Positions 42,900-51,597 of a stretch of 64,000 bases of DNA are shown one piece after another (position 1 is the stretch's first letter; each line of letters opens with the position of its first letter). The notes under the pieces were generated by a model. It worked only from the letters and a program-made list of their open reading frames with translations, had not been told where the DNA came from and did no database searches. A program made the translations under genes and the position numbers. Origin of the DNA: Pseudomonadota bacterium (GTDB lineage Bacteria; Pseudomonadota; Alphaproteobacteria; Caulobacterales; Caulobacteraceae); contig CAUJHW010000114.1 in NCBI GenBank assembly GCA_963205005.1, positions 20,522-84,521 on the forward strand. Reading direction: 5' to 3'.

Positions 42900-44390
42900 G
42901 TGGCGGTGGCTGAAGGCCTGACGGGGATTCCTGGGGACCCGTCGATCGAGGCGGAGGGGCGCAAGCCCACCGTCGTGATCAAGCTGTTCTACGGTTTCGG
43001 CCAGATCATCGAGTCTGGCTATCTGACGGTCGCACCGTTCATCTTCTTCTACTACACGGCGGTCCTGGGCCTCTCGGGCAGCCTCGTGGGCCTGGCGCTG
43101 GCGATCAGCATGGTGATCGACGCCGTGTTCGACCCGCTGATCGGCTCGTTCTCCGACAATGTCCGTTCGAAATTCGGGCGCCGACTGCCGATGATGATCC
43201 TCGGCGCGCCGCTGATGGCGCTGTCGCTCGGACTGCTGTTCGCCCCGCCGCTGGCCATCGCGCCGCTGGTGCTGTTCGGCTGGCTTACAATCAGCAAGAT
43301 GGCGCTGCGCGGCTTCGCCTCGATGTTCAACCTTCCCTACTTCGCCCTCGGCGCGGAGATGGCCGACGGCTACGTGGAGCGGTCCAGCATCGTGGCCTAC
43401 CGCACCATCGCCGGCATCCTGATCGGCGTGATGATCACCATTCTGGCCGGGTCGGTGTTCTTCGCGAGGGCCGGCGGGCTGCAGGGTCAGTCCAACTATC
43501 CCGCTTTCGGATGGACGATCGCGGGCCTTTGCCTGGTCGGCGCCGCCATCTGCTGCCTGGGGATCTGGCGCTATGCGGCCACCCTGCCGCAGCCGAAGAC
43601 GCCCCAGACCTCCGTCCTCAAGGCGCTGGGCCCGGAGGTGGTGGAGATCTTCCGGAACGCCTCGTTCCGGACGCTCTTCCTGTCGGCCCTGGTGGCCTAT
43701 GTCGCCGCGGGGCTGAACGGCGCGCTCAACAACCACGCCTATGTGTTCGTCTGGAAGGTCACGCCCCAGATGATCCAGAACATCACGCTGGTCTATCTGT
43801 TCGGCATCTTCGTCGGCGTGCCGCTGACGCCCGTGCTTCTGCGCCGTATGGAGAAGCGCTCGGCCGTGCTGGTGGGGCTGGCGCTGATCGTTGTGTCGTG
43901 GACCTTCCTTCCCAGCCTGAGGGCGGCGGGCCTCCTCACGCCGGTCGGCCCCGACGCGATGTCCTGGCTGGCGGCCAACGCCTGGATCGCGGGCGTGGGC
44001 ACCGGCTTCCTGGCCATTGCCTACCCCTCGATGATGGCCGACGCCGCCGACGAGCACGAGGTCAACTTCGGCGCCCGGCGCGAGGGACTCTATTTCGCCG
44101 GCCTGGGGTTCGCGTCCAAGTCGGCAGCGGGCCTCGGCCAACTGATCGGCGGTGTCGCCCTCGACGTCATGAATTTCCCCAAGGAGGCAGGGCATCACGT
44201 GGGCGTGGTCCTGCCGGAGCACCTGCTTTCCAGCCTGATGATCGCCTGGGGCCCGACCGCAGCGATCCTCGCCACCGTGTCCGGTGTGATGCTCTTGCCC
44301 TACGTGATCACCCGCGAACGCCACGATGCGATCTCAGCCCGTCTGAAGCTCAAGCGGGCCGAGGACGTCAGCGCGGGACGCAGCTCCTGA
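42900..44390 (+). CDS. GPH/MelB-type MFS transporter, copy 1
   Basis: GGGAAGGA before the GTG at 42900 fixes a 496-residue product. Twelve membrane helices are visible. The MelB-like signature is DAVFDPLIGSFSDNVRSKFG with RRLP, and YFALGAEMADGYVERSSIVA follows. Late motifs include YPSMMADAADEHEVNFGARR. These are glycoside-pentoside-hexuronide cation symporters; the substrate is unknown. The C-terminal RAEDVSAGRSS is identical to that of the next gene. The longer ATG frame from 42825 lacks a good ribosome site. Confidence 0.9.
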   Translation: MAVAEGLTGIPGDPSIEAEGRKPTVVIKLFYGFGQIIESGYLTVAPFIFFYYTAVLGLSGSLVGLALAISMVIDAVFDPLIGSFSDNVRSKFGRRLPMMILGAPLMALSLGLLFAPPLAIAPLVLFGWLTISKMALRGFASMFNLPYFALGAEMADGYVERSSIVAYRTIAGILIGVMITILAGSVFFARAGGLQGQSNYPAFGWTIAGLCLVGAAICCLGIWRYAATLPQPKTPQTSVLKALGPEVVEIFRNASFRTLFLSALVAYVAAGLNGALNNHAYVFVWKVTPQMIQNITLVYLFGIFVGVPLTPVLLRRMEKRSAVLVGLALIVVSWTFLPSLRAAGLLTPVGPDAMSWLAANAWIAGVGTGFLAIAYPSMMADAADEHEVNFGARREGLYFAGLGFASKSAAGLGQLIGGVALDVMNFPKEAGHHVGVVLPEHLLSSLMIAWGPTAAILATVSGVMLLPYVITRERHDAISARLKLKRAEDVSAGRSS

Positions 44391-44428
44391 TCACCCCGTC
44401 GGCCCGGCCGCGAGCACAACGCTTCGTG

Positions 44429-44445
44429 GGTGACCCGAGGTCACC
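44429..44445. promoter_or_regulatory. 17-base palindrome in the transporter intergenic region
   Basis: GGTGACCCGAGGTCACC has perfect seven-base arms around CGA. It lies 69 bases upstream of the TTG start of transporter 2. A promoter-like GTGACC (44430-44435), 13 bases and GCTATG (44449-44454) overlaps it, so a bound repressor would block the -35 region. The gap 44391-44513 otherwise shows only the ribosome site GGGAGGAAG. Confidence 0.45.
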
Positions 44446-44513
44446 GTTGCTATGCCGGGCCACGCGCCTAACTTGCTCTTAACCCGAAGGATTTCGGGAC
44501 CGGGAGGAAGAAC

Positions 44514-45998
44514 TTGGCGAATGCAGATGACGCTCGGACCGCGCCGGACACGCCCATCGCGGCTGACTTGAGGCCGCCCGCCTCGATCAAGTTCTTCTAC
44601 AGTATCGGGCAGGTGGTGGAGTCAGGCTACCTCGCCACCAACGGATTCATCTTCTTCTACTACACGGCCGTGCTTGGACTCTCGGGCAGCATGGTCGGGG
44701 CCGCCCTGGCCATCAGCCTGTGCCTCGACGCCGCGGCCGATCCCCTGATCGGCTCATGGTCCGACAGTGTCAGGTCGCGCTTCGGGCGGCGGTTGCCGGT
44801 GATGCTGATCGGCGCCCCGCTCACCATGCTGACCATGGGTCTGCTGTTCGCGCCGCCGTCGGGCCTGTCGCCCCTGTTGCTGTTCGGCTGGCTCACGCTG
44901 ACCAAAATGTCGGTCCGCGCCTTCGCGTCCATGTTCAACATCCCCTACTTCGCGCTCGGGGGCGAGATGACCGAGCACTATGGGGAGCGATCCAAGATCG
45001 TCGCCATCCGGCTGTTGTCCGGGATCCTGGTCACAGTGGTGATCACGGCCATGGCCTATTCGGTGTTCTTCGCGGGGCCCGGAGGCCTGCAGAGGCCGGA
45101 CCGCTACCCCGCCTTCGGCTGGACGATCGCGGTCATCGTGCTGGCCGGGGCGCTGATCAGCTGTGCGGGTCTGTGGCGCTATGCGGCGGCCCTGCCCCAG
45201 CCGGTGACACCGGCCGAACCGATGGCGCGACGGCTCGGCGGCGAACTGATCGAGGTGTTCGGAAATCCGACCTTCCGGATCCTGTTCGGCTCGATGCTGC
45301 TGTTCGCGAGCGCCGCCGGGGTCCATGCGGCCCTGCAGAACCACAACTACGTGTTCGTCTGGAAGCTGCGGCCCGAAACCATGCAGGTGCTCAGCTATGC
45401 CAACCTGACCGGCATCCTGGTGGGCATACCTCTGACATCCATGCTGCTGAGGCGCCTCGAGAAGAAGGCGGTGGTGACGATAGGATTCGGCCTGGTCGTC
45501 GTGTTCTGGTCGCTGCTTCCCAGCCTTCGCGCGTCGGGCCTGTTCACCCTGAGTGGGAGCGCCGCGCTACCCTGGCTCGCCGCCTCGACGCTGTTCGCCG
45601 GCATCGGGGCCGGACTGATCTTCATCGCCTATCCCTCGATGATGGCGGACGCGGCCGACGAACACGAGCACCGCTTCAGCGCGCGTCGCGAAGGCCTGTT
45701 CTTCTCCGGCCTCGGGTTTGCAGGCAAGGCGGCGGGCGGCATCGGCACCCTGGTCGGCGGCTTCGCCCTGGACCTGCTGCGGTTTCCCAAGGAAGCGGGA
45801 CGCCAGGTGGACGCGGTCATCCCGGAGGATGTGCTGTCCCATCTGGTCCTGGCGTGGGGCCCGCTTCCCGCCGCGCTCTGCGTGCTGGGCGGCATCGTCT
45901 TCGCGCCTTACGCGATCTCCCGGGCGCGCCAGGAACACATCGCCGCCGAACTGAAGATCCGGCGGGCCGAGGACGTCAGTGCGGGACGTAGCTCCTGA
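44514..45998 (+). CDS. GPH/MelB-type MFS transporter, copy 2
   Basis: TTG start with a strong GGGAGGAAG site; 494 residues. It is a clear paralogue of the preceding gene: SIKFFYSIGQVVESGYLATN, FIFFYYTAVLGLSGSMVGAA, DAAADPLIGSWSDSVRSRFG, IPYFALGGEMTEHYGERSKI and YPSMMADAADEHEHRFSARR. The middle helices differ, so the substrates may differ. The tail RRAEDVSAGRSS is the same as in copy 1. The last 23 bases overlap the convergent VWA gene. Confidence 0.9.
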   Translation: MANADDARTAPDTPIAADLRPPASIKFFYSIGQVVESGYLATNGFIFFYYTAVLGLSGSMVGAALAISLCLDAAADPLIGSWSDSVRSRFGRRLPVMLIGAPLTMLTMGLLFAPPSGLSPLLLFGWLTLTKMSVRAFASMFNIPYFALGGEMTEHYGERSKIVAIRLLSGILVTVVITAMAYSVFFAGPGGLQRPDRYPAFGWTIAVIVLAGALISCAGLWRYAAALPQPVTPAEPMARRLGGELIEVFGNPTFRILFGSMLLFASAAGVHAALQNHNYVFVWKLRPETMQVLSYANLTGILVGIPLTSMLLRRLEKKAVVTIGFGLVVVFWSLLPSLRASGLFTLSGSAALPWLAASTLFAGIGAGLIFIAYPSMMADAADEHEHRFSARREGLFFSGLGFAGKAAGGIGTLVGGFALDLLRFPKEAGRQVDAVIPEDVLSHLVLAWGPLPAALCVLGGIVFAPYAISRARQEHIAAELKIRRAEDVSAGRSS

Positions 45999-47349
45999 GC
46001 ACATCCTCGATGATGCGTTCCAGCTGCTCGATGTTTCCGCACTGCTTGGCCACGTGGCAGAAGCGGGCGTACCGGTGCATGACGCTGTCGCCCTGGGCCC
46101 AGTAGCTCTCGGGCTCCGGGTTCAGCCAGATGACCGCGCGGGCCCGGTCGTGGATCTGGCGCATGATGTCGAGCCGCGGGTCGGCGAAATTGGATCGGCC
46201 ATCGCCCAGGAAGATCACCGTGGTGCGGCGGTCCAGCTTGTCGAGATGGTTGTCGGCAAAGTCCTGCAGCGAGCGGCCATAGTCGGTCTGCTGGAAGCCG
46301 ATTTCCTGCAGCACCTTGAGGATCGCGCTGTCGACGCCGTTGTCGTCCATGATGTCGTTGACGCTGATCATCCGGCCCGAGAAGGCGAAGGCCTCCATCC
46401 GGTCGACCACCTCGTTCAGCGAATAGAGGAAGGTCAGCAGGAACTGGGCGGACGCGGCCACCGACTTGGAGACATCGCAGATCGCCACGATCGACGGCTT
46501 GTCGACCTTCTTCACCTTCCAGACGATATCGAAGGGGATGCCGCCATAGCCCATGGAACGGCGCAGGGTGCGGCGGACGTCCATATGGCCCTTGCGGGCG
46601 GTGCGTCGGCGGCGTGAGTACTTGGCGGCCAGCCGCTTGGCCATCTTCTTCACCATCGCCTGCATCAGCACGTAGTCGACCGGGTCGACACCGCCGTCGG
46701 CGTTGAGCTGCTTCTTGATCAGCCGCTCCTCGCGCAGCTCGCGGGCGGAGCCCGCGGCATAGAGGTCGTGCTGGCGGGCGACGTAGGTCTGGGCCTGCTC
46801 GAACAGGCTGCGGCGCGCCGCGTCCAGGCGGTCAGCCAGCCCCTCGCCCTGGCCGTCGGGCATCCGGCGGGCGTTGGCGATGATCCGCTCGATTTCCTCC
46901 AGCCCCATCTCCTCCAGCAGCCGCCGCGTCAGGCGCGAGCGCTGGGTGGTGAGGCGGATGTCGGCGACCCCGGCGCGGGCCGCGGCCTCTTCCATGGACT
47001 GCTGGATGGCGGTGGCGTCGCCCTGGAGTACGGCCTGGGCCAGCGGAGAGGACGCCGCCTGGGCCATGTCCGCCTCGGACGGCTCGCCCTGTCCGGATTC
47101 CGAATCCGCCCCCGAGATCGGCGGCAGGGTGGCGACGTCGCGGGCGAAGAAGGTGTCGAACACCGCATCGAACCGCTCGACCTCGTCAGCCGACTTGGCC
47201 AGCGTGGCGCAAAGGGCGTCCTTGAACAGGGTCCGGTCGCCATAGCCGGTGACGGTCACCGCACGCGATGCATCGATCGCCTCGGCCGGTGAGACCCGGA
47301 CGTCGGCGGCCCTGAGCGCGCGGAAGAACTGCTCGAGGGTGTGCTGCAT
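45976..47349 (-). CDS. VWA-domain (CoxE-like) protein
   Basis: The ATG at 47349 overlaps the MoxR stop as TGATG; the product is 457 residues. The N-terminal half is helical and charged. The C-terminal VWA domain has a MIDAS motif in VAICDVSKSVAASAQFLLTF (DxSxS) and later VIFLGDGRSNFADPRLDIM. CoxE-type proteins work with a MoxR AAA+ partner to insert or activate metal cofactors, notably of molybdenum hydroxylases such as CO dehydrogenase. Here that partner is encoded immediately upstream. Confidence 0.9.
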   Translation of the reverse strand: MQHTLEQFFRALRAADVRVSPAEAIDASRAVTVTGYGDRTLFKDALCATLAKSADEVERFDAVFDTFFARDVATLPPISGADSESGQGEPSEADMAQAASSPLAQAVLQGDATAIQQSMEEAAARAGVADIRLTTQRSRLTRRLLEEMGLEEIERIIANARRMPDGQGEGLADRLDAARRSLFEQAQTYVARQHDLYAAGSARELREERLIKKQLNADGGVDPVDYVLMQAMVKKMAKRLAAKYSRRRRTARKGHMDVRRTLRRSMGYGGIPFDIVWKVKKVDKPSIVAICDVSKSVAASAQFLLTFLYSLNEVVDRMEAFAFSGRMISVNDIMDDNGVDSAILKVLQEIGFQQTDYGRSLQDFADNHLDKLDRRTTVIFLGDGRSNFADPRLDIMRQIHDRARAVIWLNPEPESYWAQGDSVMHRYARFCHVAKQCGNIEQLERIIEDVLRSYVPH

Positions 47350-48257
47350 CACTTGCGGTGCAGCAGTTCGACAACCTGCGGCTCGATGGCGACGATGTCC
47401 TGCTCGAACTTCAGGATGACGTTCAGAGTGTCTCGCACCATGTCCGGCGACAGGCTGTCGGCATGCAGCAGGATCAGCGCGCGGGCCCAGTCGACGGTCT
47501 CTGAGATCGACGGCGGCTTGCGCAGGTCGAGCGTCCGCAGGGTCTGGACGAAGGCCACCAGTTCGCGGGTCAGCGTGGCTTCGATCCCGGGCACGCGGGT
47601 CGCGACGATGCGTTCTTCCAGCGCCGCTTCCGGCAGCGGGATGTGCAGGTGCAGGCAGCGGCGCTTCAGCGCATCGCCCAGGTCGCGGACGTTGTTCGAG
47701 GTCAGGAACACGATCGGCGGGGTCTTGGCGGCGATGACACCCAGTTCCGGCACCGAGACCTGATAGGCCGAGAGCACTTCCAGCAGGAAGGCCTCGAAGG
47801 CCTCGTCGGACTTGTCCACTTCGTCGATCAGCAGCACGCAGCCGCCGTCCTGGCGAAGGGCCTGCATGAGGGGGCGGGGCTCGAGGAAGGGCTCTGAGAA
47901 GAACAGATCGCCCATGCCGTGGAGGCGGTCCATGGCGGCTTCCATGTCCGGCGCATCGGCCAGCTGTTCACCCATCCGGTCCTTGAGGATCTGGGTGTAG
48001 AGCAGCTGCTTGCCGTACTTCCACTCGTACAGCGCCTTGGACTCGTCCAGGCCCTCGTAGCACTGCATGCGGATCAGCGGCAGGCCGAGCAGGGTTGCGG
48101 TGGAAAGCGCCAGCTCGGTCTTGCCGACGCCGGCCGAGCCTTCGACCAGGATCGGCTTCTGAAGGTTGACCGCCATGTAGAGCGCCGTGGCGATCCGGCG
48201 GGAGGCGATGTAGCCGACCCCGCCCAGGCTTTCGATGAGGGTATCCACGGAAGACAT
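47349..48257 (-). CDS. MoxR-family AAA+ ATPase
   Basis: From the ATG at 48257 the protein has 302 residues; a TTG about 40 bases further upstream is an alternative start. Walker A is GSAGVGKTE at 40-48, followed by IRMQCYEGLDESKALYEWKY (the MoxR-specific YEGLD), Walker B GGCVLLIDEVDKSDEAFEAF, sensor 1 PIVFLTSNNVRDLGDALKRR and CLHLHIPLP. MoxR proteins are chaperone-like ATPases that act with VWA partners. The gene is coupled to the CoxE-like gene; together they resemble CoxD-CoxE. Confidence 0.94.
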   Translation of the reverse strand: MSSVDTLIESLGGVGYIASRRIATALYMAVNLQKPILVEGSAGVGKTELALSTATLLGLPLIRMQCYEGLDESKALYEWKYGKQLLYTQILKDRMGEQLADAPDMEAAMDRLHGMGDLFFSEPFLEPRPLMQALRQDGGCVLLIDEVDKSDEAFEAFLLEVLSAYQVSVPELGVIAAKTPPIVFLTSNNVRDLGDALKRRCLHLHIPLPEAALEERIVATRVPGIEATLTRELVAFVQTLRTLDLRKPPSISETVDWARALILLHADSLSPDMVRDTLNVILKFEQDIVAIEPQVVELLHRK

Positions 48258-48369
48258 CGGATCGGCCGCGCCGGCGGCGCGGGCCGTCGTAGGGGTAATG
48301 GTCAAAGTCTCGGTCTTTCGAAATGCGCACGCTTGAAAACCTGATTGTGCCAAGCGCGCCGCCCCGAAG

Positions 48370-48383
48370 CAAACGGGCGTTTG
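48370..48383. promoter_or_regulatory. Second PsrA/TetR-type palindrome
   Basis: CAAACGGGCGTTTG has arms CAAAC and GTTTG around GGGC, the same half-sites as the palindrome at 23350-23365. It lies in the 300-base gap 48258-48557 between moxR and the phosphodiesterase gene, 72 bases before the small peptide ORF and about 110 bases from the moxR start. The arms are five bases, so it is weaker than the first. Confidence 0.45.
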
Positions 48384-48441
48384 GATCGCGTGTGAAACCC
48401 TTTGGAAAACAACCTTTACGGCGGGTTCACCAACACCGGCT

Positions 48442-48558
48442 ATGGCATGGGTCATGCGCGTCGTCGCAGCCCTGGCGCTATTCCTCAACCTCGCGTGTTG
48501 CGCGGGCGCGGCGGAACACGGCTTGACGCTCCGAAGTCTGCGGCGGGGCGGGTTGTGA
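48442..48558 (+). CDS. Possible 38-residue secreted leader peptide
   Basis: The ATG at 48442 (or 48454) encodes a signal-peptide-like stretch (RVVAALALFLNLACCAGAAE) and a basic tail ending LRRGGL. Its TGA overlaps the ATG of the phosphodiesterase as TGATG, the arrangement of translational coupling. It may be a real small exported peptide, a regulatory leader, or the remnant of a longer secreted protein lost upstream. No ribosome site is strong, so confidence is modest. Confidence 0.4.
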   Translation: MAWVMRVVAALALFLNLACCAGAAEHGLTLRSLRRGGL

Positions 48559-50873
48559 TGTTCCGCAGGCTCTCGACCCGTCTGACCGTCCTCTACGCCG
48601 CCCTCTTCGGCGTGGTCCTGCTGATCGTCTCGGTTTCCGTCTTCCTGGCGATCTCCAGCGCCGCCCAGCGCCAGGTGCGGATGGAACTGGCCGCCACCGG
48701 CACCGTGTTTGACCGGGTGTGGTCGCTGCGATCCGAGCGCCTTCGCGAAGGCGCCAGCCTGCTGTCGCGGGACTACGGGTTCCGTGAAGCGGCGGCGACC
48801 CGTGACGCCCTGACCATCGATTCGGCCCTGGAAAACCTCCGCAACCGGATGGGCATCGACCTGGCGTTCATGGTCGACGCCGAGGGCAAGGTGGTCGGCG
48901 CCCGCTTCTCGACAACCGACCAGGCTGATCTGGCGCGAGCGTTCGAGGCGTCCGATGACCCCTCCGGCGTCTTCATCCTCGGCGGGCGCCCCTACCAGCT
49001 GGTGAGCGCGCCGGTACTCTCGCCGGAGCTGATCGGCTGGGTCGTGTTCGCCGTGCGGCTGGACGACAAGGAGATGCAGTCGCTGGAGCGCCTCTCGGCG
49101 ATCCCGCTCGACGCCCGGGTCATGCACCGGTCAGCGCGGGGGTCCTGGTCCGATGCGGGCGGATCCCGAGAGCTGAACGGACCTACCGTCCGCACCTTCA
49201 TCGATCAGGCGGTGAAGGCCGGATCCGGCCCGGCGATCCTCGACCTGACGTCCGGCAGGGTCGTGGCCCTGGTGAAGCCCCTGCAGTCGCTGGAGCCGGA
49301 TGGCGGCGCGGCCCTGCTGCTGCGATATCCGCTGTCGCGGGCTCTGGCGCCCTTCCGGCCGCTGCTGATCATCGTGGGCCTGCTGGGCCTGGGAGGACTG
49401 GCCGTGGTGAGCTGGGGAAGCTGGGTGCTGGCCCGCGGGGTCACGCGTCCGATCTCCGAGCTGGACGAGGCCGCCCACCGGCTGCAGCGGGGCGAGGACG
49501 CCCAGGTGGACATCCAGGGCGAGGACGAGATCGGCAGGCTGGCCCAGAGCTTCAACGCCATGGCCGCCGAGATGCGCGACCGCGAGCGCAAGATCACCCA
49601 CCAGGCGCTGCACGACGACGACACCGGTCTCCCCAACCGCCTGGCCCTGGAACGGGTGGTCGAGGCTCTGGCCGACTGGCCGGCCGGCCAGGTCTATGTG
49701 GCGGCGCTCGGCATGGACCGCTTCAACCACATGCGCGGCGCCATCGGCCACAAGCTGGCGGCCCAGGCCGTGCGGATGGTGGGCAATCGCCTGGGCGGGC
49801 TCGCGCCGACCTGCGGCGTGGCGCGGATCTCCACCGACGTGCTGGGCTTCGTGCTGATCGCCAGGGACGAAGCGGCGGTCCTCGAGGACGTCCAGCGTCT
49901 GCTCCGGAAGCTCGAACTGCCGGTACGGGTGGGCGGCGAAGCCATCGACGTGGCCCTCAGCGTGGGCCTGGCGCCTCTTGAGGGCGACGACGTGGGCCCG
50001 ACGATCGAGCGGGCGGCCATCGGCCTCGACCAGGCGCGGAGCGCCCGGCGCAAGACTGCCGTCTTCGACGCCGAGGCCTATGGCGATCCGGCCGCGAACC
50101 TGTCGCTGATGTCGAGCCTGCTCACCGGCATCGAGGAGGGCCAGCTCGAACTCTGGCACCAGCCGAAGTACGACATGCGCCGTCGGGTGACGACCGGCGC
50201 CGAGGCCCTCGTGCGGTGGAACCATCCCACCCGCGGCATGATCTTCCCCGACGTCTTCATCACCATGTCGGAAGAGACCGGCCACATCCGCGCCCTGACC
50301 GAATGGGTTGTCCGCAGGGCAGTGGCCGACCAGCGGGAGCTGGCGCTCGCCGGCCACCGGATCGACGTGGCCGTGAACATCTCCGGCCGCATCCTGGGCG
50401 AGCCCGACTTCGTGGACTTCGTCGAGGAGGTGCTTCGCGGGGCCGTCGGCAAGATCTGTTTCGAGATCACCGAAACAGCGGTCATCGAGAACCCGGAAGT
50501 CGCGCTTACCATGCTGGACCGGTTCGCCGACCTGGGCATCTCGATCTCGATCGACGACTTCGGGGCCGGCCTGTCGTCCCTGGCCTATCTCAAGCGGATC
50601 CGCGGCCAGGAGCTGAAGATCGATCGTTCCATCGTGCAGGATGTGGTGGGCAGCCAGCGGGACGCCCTGATCGTGCGCTCGACCATCGACCTGGCCCACA
50701 GCCTCGGCCTCAAGGTGGTGGCCGAGGGCATCGAGACCAACGCCCAGTTCTCGCTGCTGTCGGCGATGGGTTGCGACCACGCCCAGGGCTACCTGGTGGC
50801 CCGGCCCATGCCGCTAAGCCAGCTCTTCGAATTCCTGTCCGAGGATCGCGAAGACCTGCGCAGCCACGGCTGA
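48558..50873 (+). CDS. Membrane c-di-GMP phosphodiesterase (HAMP, degenerate GGDEF, EAL)
   Basis: The 771-residue protein has a membrane helix at about 12-34, a periplasmic sensor domain to about 262 and a second helix at 268-292. HAMP (about 293-345), a GGDEF-like domain (350-505) and an EAL domain (520-760) follow. The GGDEF site is STDVLG at 425-430, so no cyclase activity is expected. EAL residues are present: Glu549-Ala-Leu, Asn607 in VNISG, Glu637 region FEITETAVIEN, DDFGAG 666-671, Lys687 and Glu723. It should hydrolyse c-di-GMP in response to a periplasmic signal. It neighbours secreted copper and heme proteins. Confidence 0.92.
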   Translation: MFRRLSTRLTVLYAALFGVVLLIVSVSVFLAISSAAQRQVRMELAATGTVFDRVWSLRSERLREGASLLSRDYGFREAAATRDALTIDSALENLRNRMGIDLAFMVDAEGKVVGARFSTTDQADLARAFEASDDPSGVFILGGRPYQLVSAPVLSPELIGWVVFAVRLDDKEMQSLERLSAIPLDARVMHRSARGSWSDAGGSRELNGPTVRTFIDQAVKAGSGPAILDLTSGRVVALVKPLQSLEPDGGAALLLRYPLSRALAPFRPLLIIVGLLGLGGLAVVSWGSWVLARGVTRPISELDEAAHRLQRGEDAQVDIQGEDEIGRLAQSFNAMAAEMRDRERKITHQALHDDDTGLPNRLALERVVEALADWPAGQVYVAALGMDRFNHMRGAIGHKLAAQAVRMVGNRLGGLAPTCGVARISTDVLGFVLIARDEAAVLEDVQRLLRKLELPVRVGGEAIDVALSVGLAPLEGDDVGPTIERAAIGLDQARSARRKTAVFDAEAYGDPAANLSLMSSLLTGIEEGQLELWHQPKYDMRRRVTTGAEALVRWNHPTRGMIFPDVFITMSEETGHIRALTEWVVRRAVADQRELALAGHRIDVAVNISGRILGEPDFVDFVEEVLRGAVGKICFEITETAVIENPEVALTMLDRFADLGISISIDDFGAGLSSLAYLKRIRGQELKIDRSIVQDVVGSQRDALIVRSTIDLAHSLGLKVVAEGIETNAQFSLLSAMGCDHAQGYLVARPMPLSQLFEFLSEDREDLRSHG

Positions 50874-50896
50874 CACCGGCCGGCGGCCCCCGACAA

Positions 50897-51511
50897 TCAC
50901 CGCGTGATCGAGGGCTTCAGGTCCAGGACGATCGATGTGCGTTGCGCCGCGCCGGCGACCGGCAGCGGGCGGGCGATGGCGGCGCGCGCCTTGAGGTCCG
51001 GATGCCAGACCGCAAGCGTGGCCCCACCGGCGGGCGCACTGCGCACTACCGCCACGCCATCGGGTCCCGACTTGGCGGCGAACGGGGTGTCGCTGACGTA
51101 GATGAAGGCGATCATGCTGTCGTGAATGTTGCAGCCGAGGGAGACCGCGCCCGGCTTGTCGAAGGTCACCGAGCGGCTCTCGTCCCGGCCGTACAGCTTC
51201 AGCTCGAAGCGCTTGGCGGTTGAGAAGGAATAGACGTGGTGGCGCACCTTGTCCTTGTTGGGGAAGCTCACGCTGGAGCCCACGGGGACGATAAGGACGT
51301 AGGGCTGGAAGCTGACGTTCTGCTGGGCCATCACCATCGGCCAGCTGACTTTCATCGGCGTTCCGGGCGGCAGTCCGCCGCTGGGCCGGATCATCACCAC
51401 GGCGTCGCGCACGGGCTGGCCCGCCTGGTTGCGCACCTCCACGGTGACGTCGCCGGCGAGCGCGGGGCCGGCGATGGCGGCGGAGACGAGGGCGAGGACA
51501 AGACGACGCAT
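50897..51511 (-). CDS. Periplasmic cupredoxin-like (blue copper) protein
   Basis: The 204-residue protein has a signal peptide ending GPALA. A carboxypeptidase-like beta segment leads to the cupredoxin core: VGSSVSFPNKDKVRHHVYSF supplies His91/92, and AVSLGCNIHDSMIAFIYV supplies Cys127, His130 and Met133, the C-x2-H-x2-M loop seen in amicyanins. It is usually annotated as methylamine utilisation protein. It should carry single electrons in the periplasm; the partner is unknown. It is convergent with the phosphodiesterase and divergent from the DUF3034 gene. Confidence 0.88.
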   Translation of the reverse strand: MRRLVLALVSAAIAGPALAGDVTVEVRNQAGQPVRDAVVMIRPSGGLPPGTPMKVSWPMVMAQQNVSFQPYVLIVPVGSSVSFPNKDKVRHHVYSFSTAKRFELKLYGRDESRSVTFDKPGAVSLGCNIHDSMIAFIYVSDTPFAAKSGPDGVAVVRSAPAGGATLAVWHPDLKARAAIARPLPVAGAAQRTSIVLDLKPSITR

Positions 51512-51597
51512 TGTGCCGGATTACGTCCGGGGCGCTGAACTTAATGTAAAGATTCAACGGCTAGTCGTGCTTCCTGCGCTTGGCTTGGGGGCCGCTG

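Noticed and set aside
42819..44324. Minus-strand frame of 501 codons opposite transporter 1
   Set aside because: It is antisense to a well-supported 12-helix transporter; no signal or domain is present.
49131..50780. Minus-strand frame of 549 codons opposite the phosphodiesterase
   Set aside because: It is a His/Arg/Gln-rich antisense product of a gene with complete EAL motifs.
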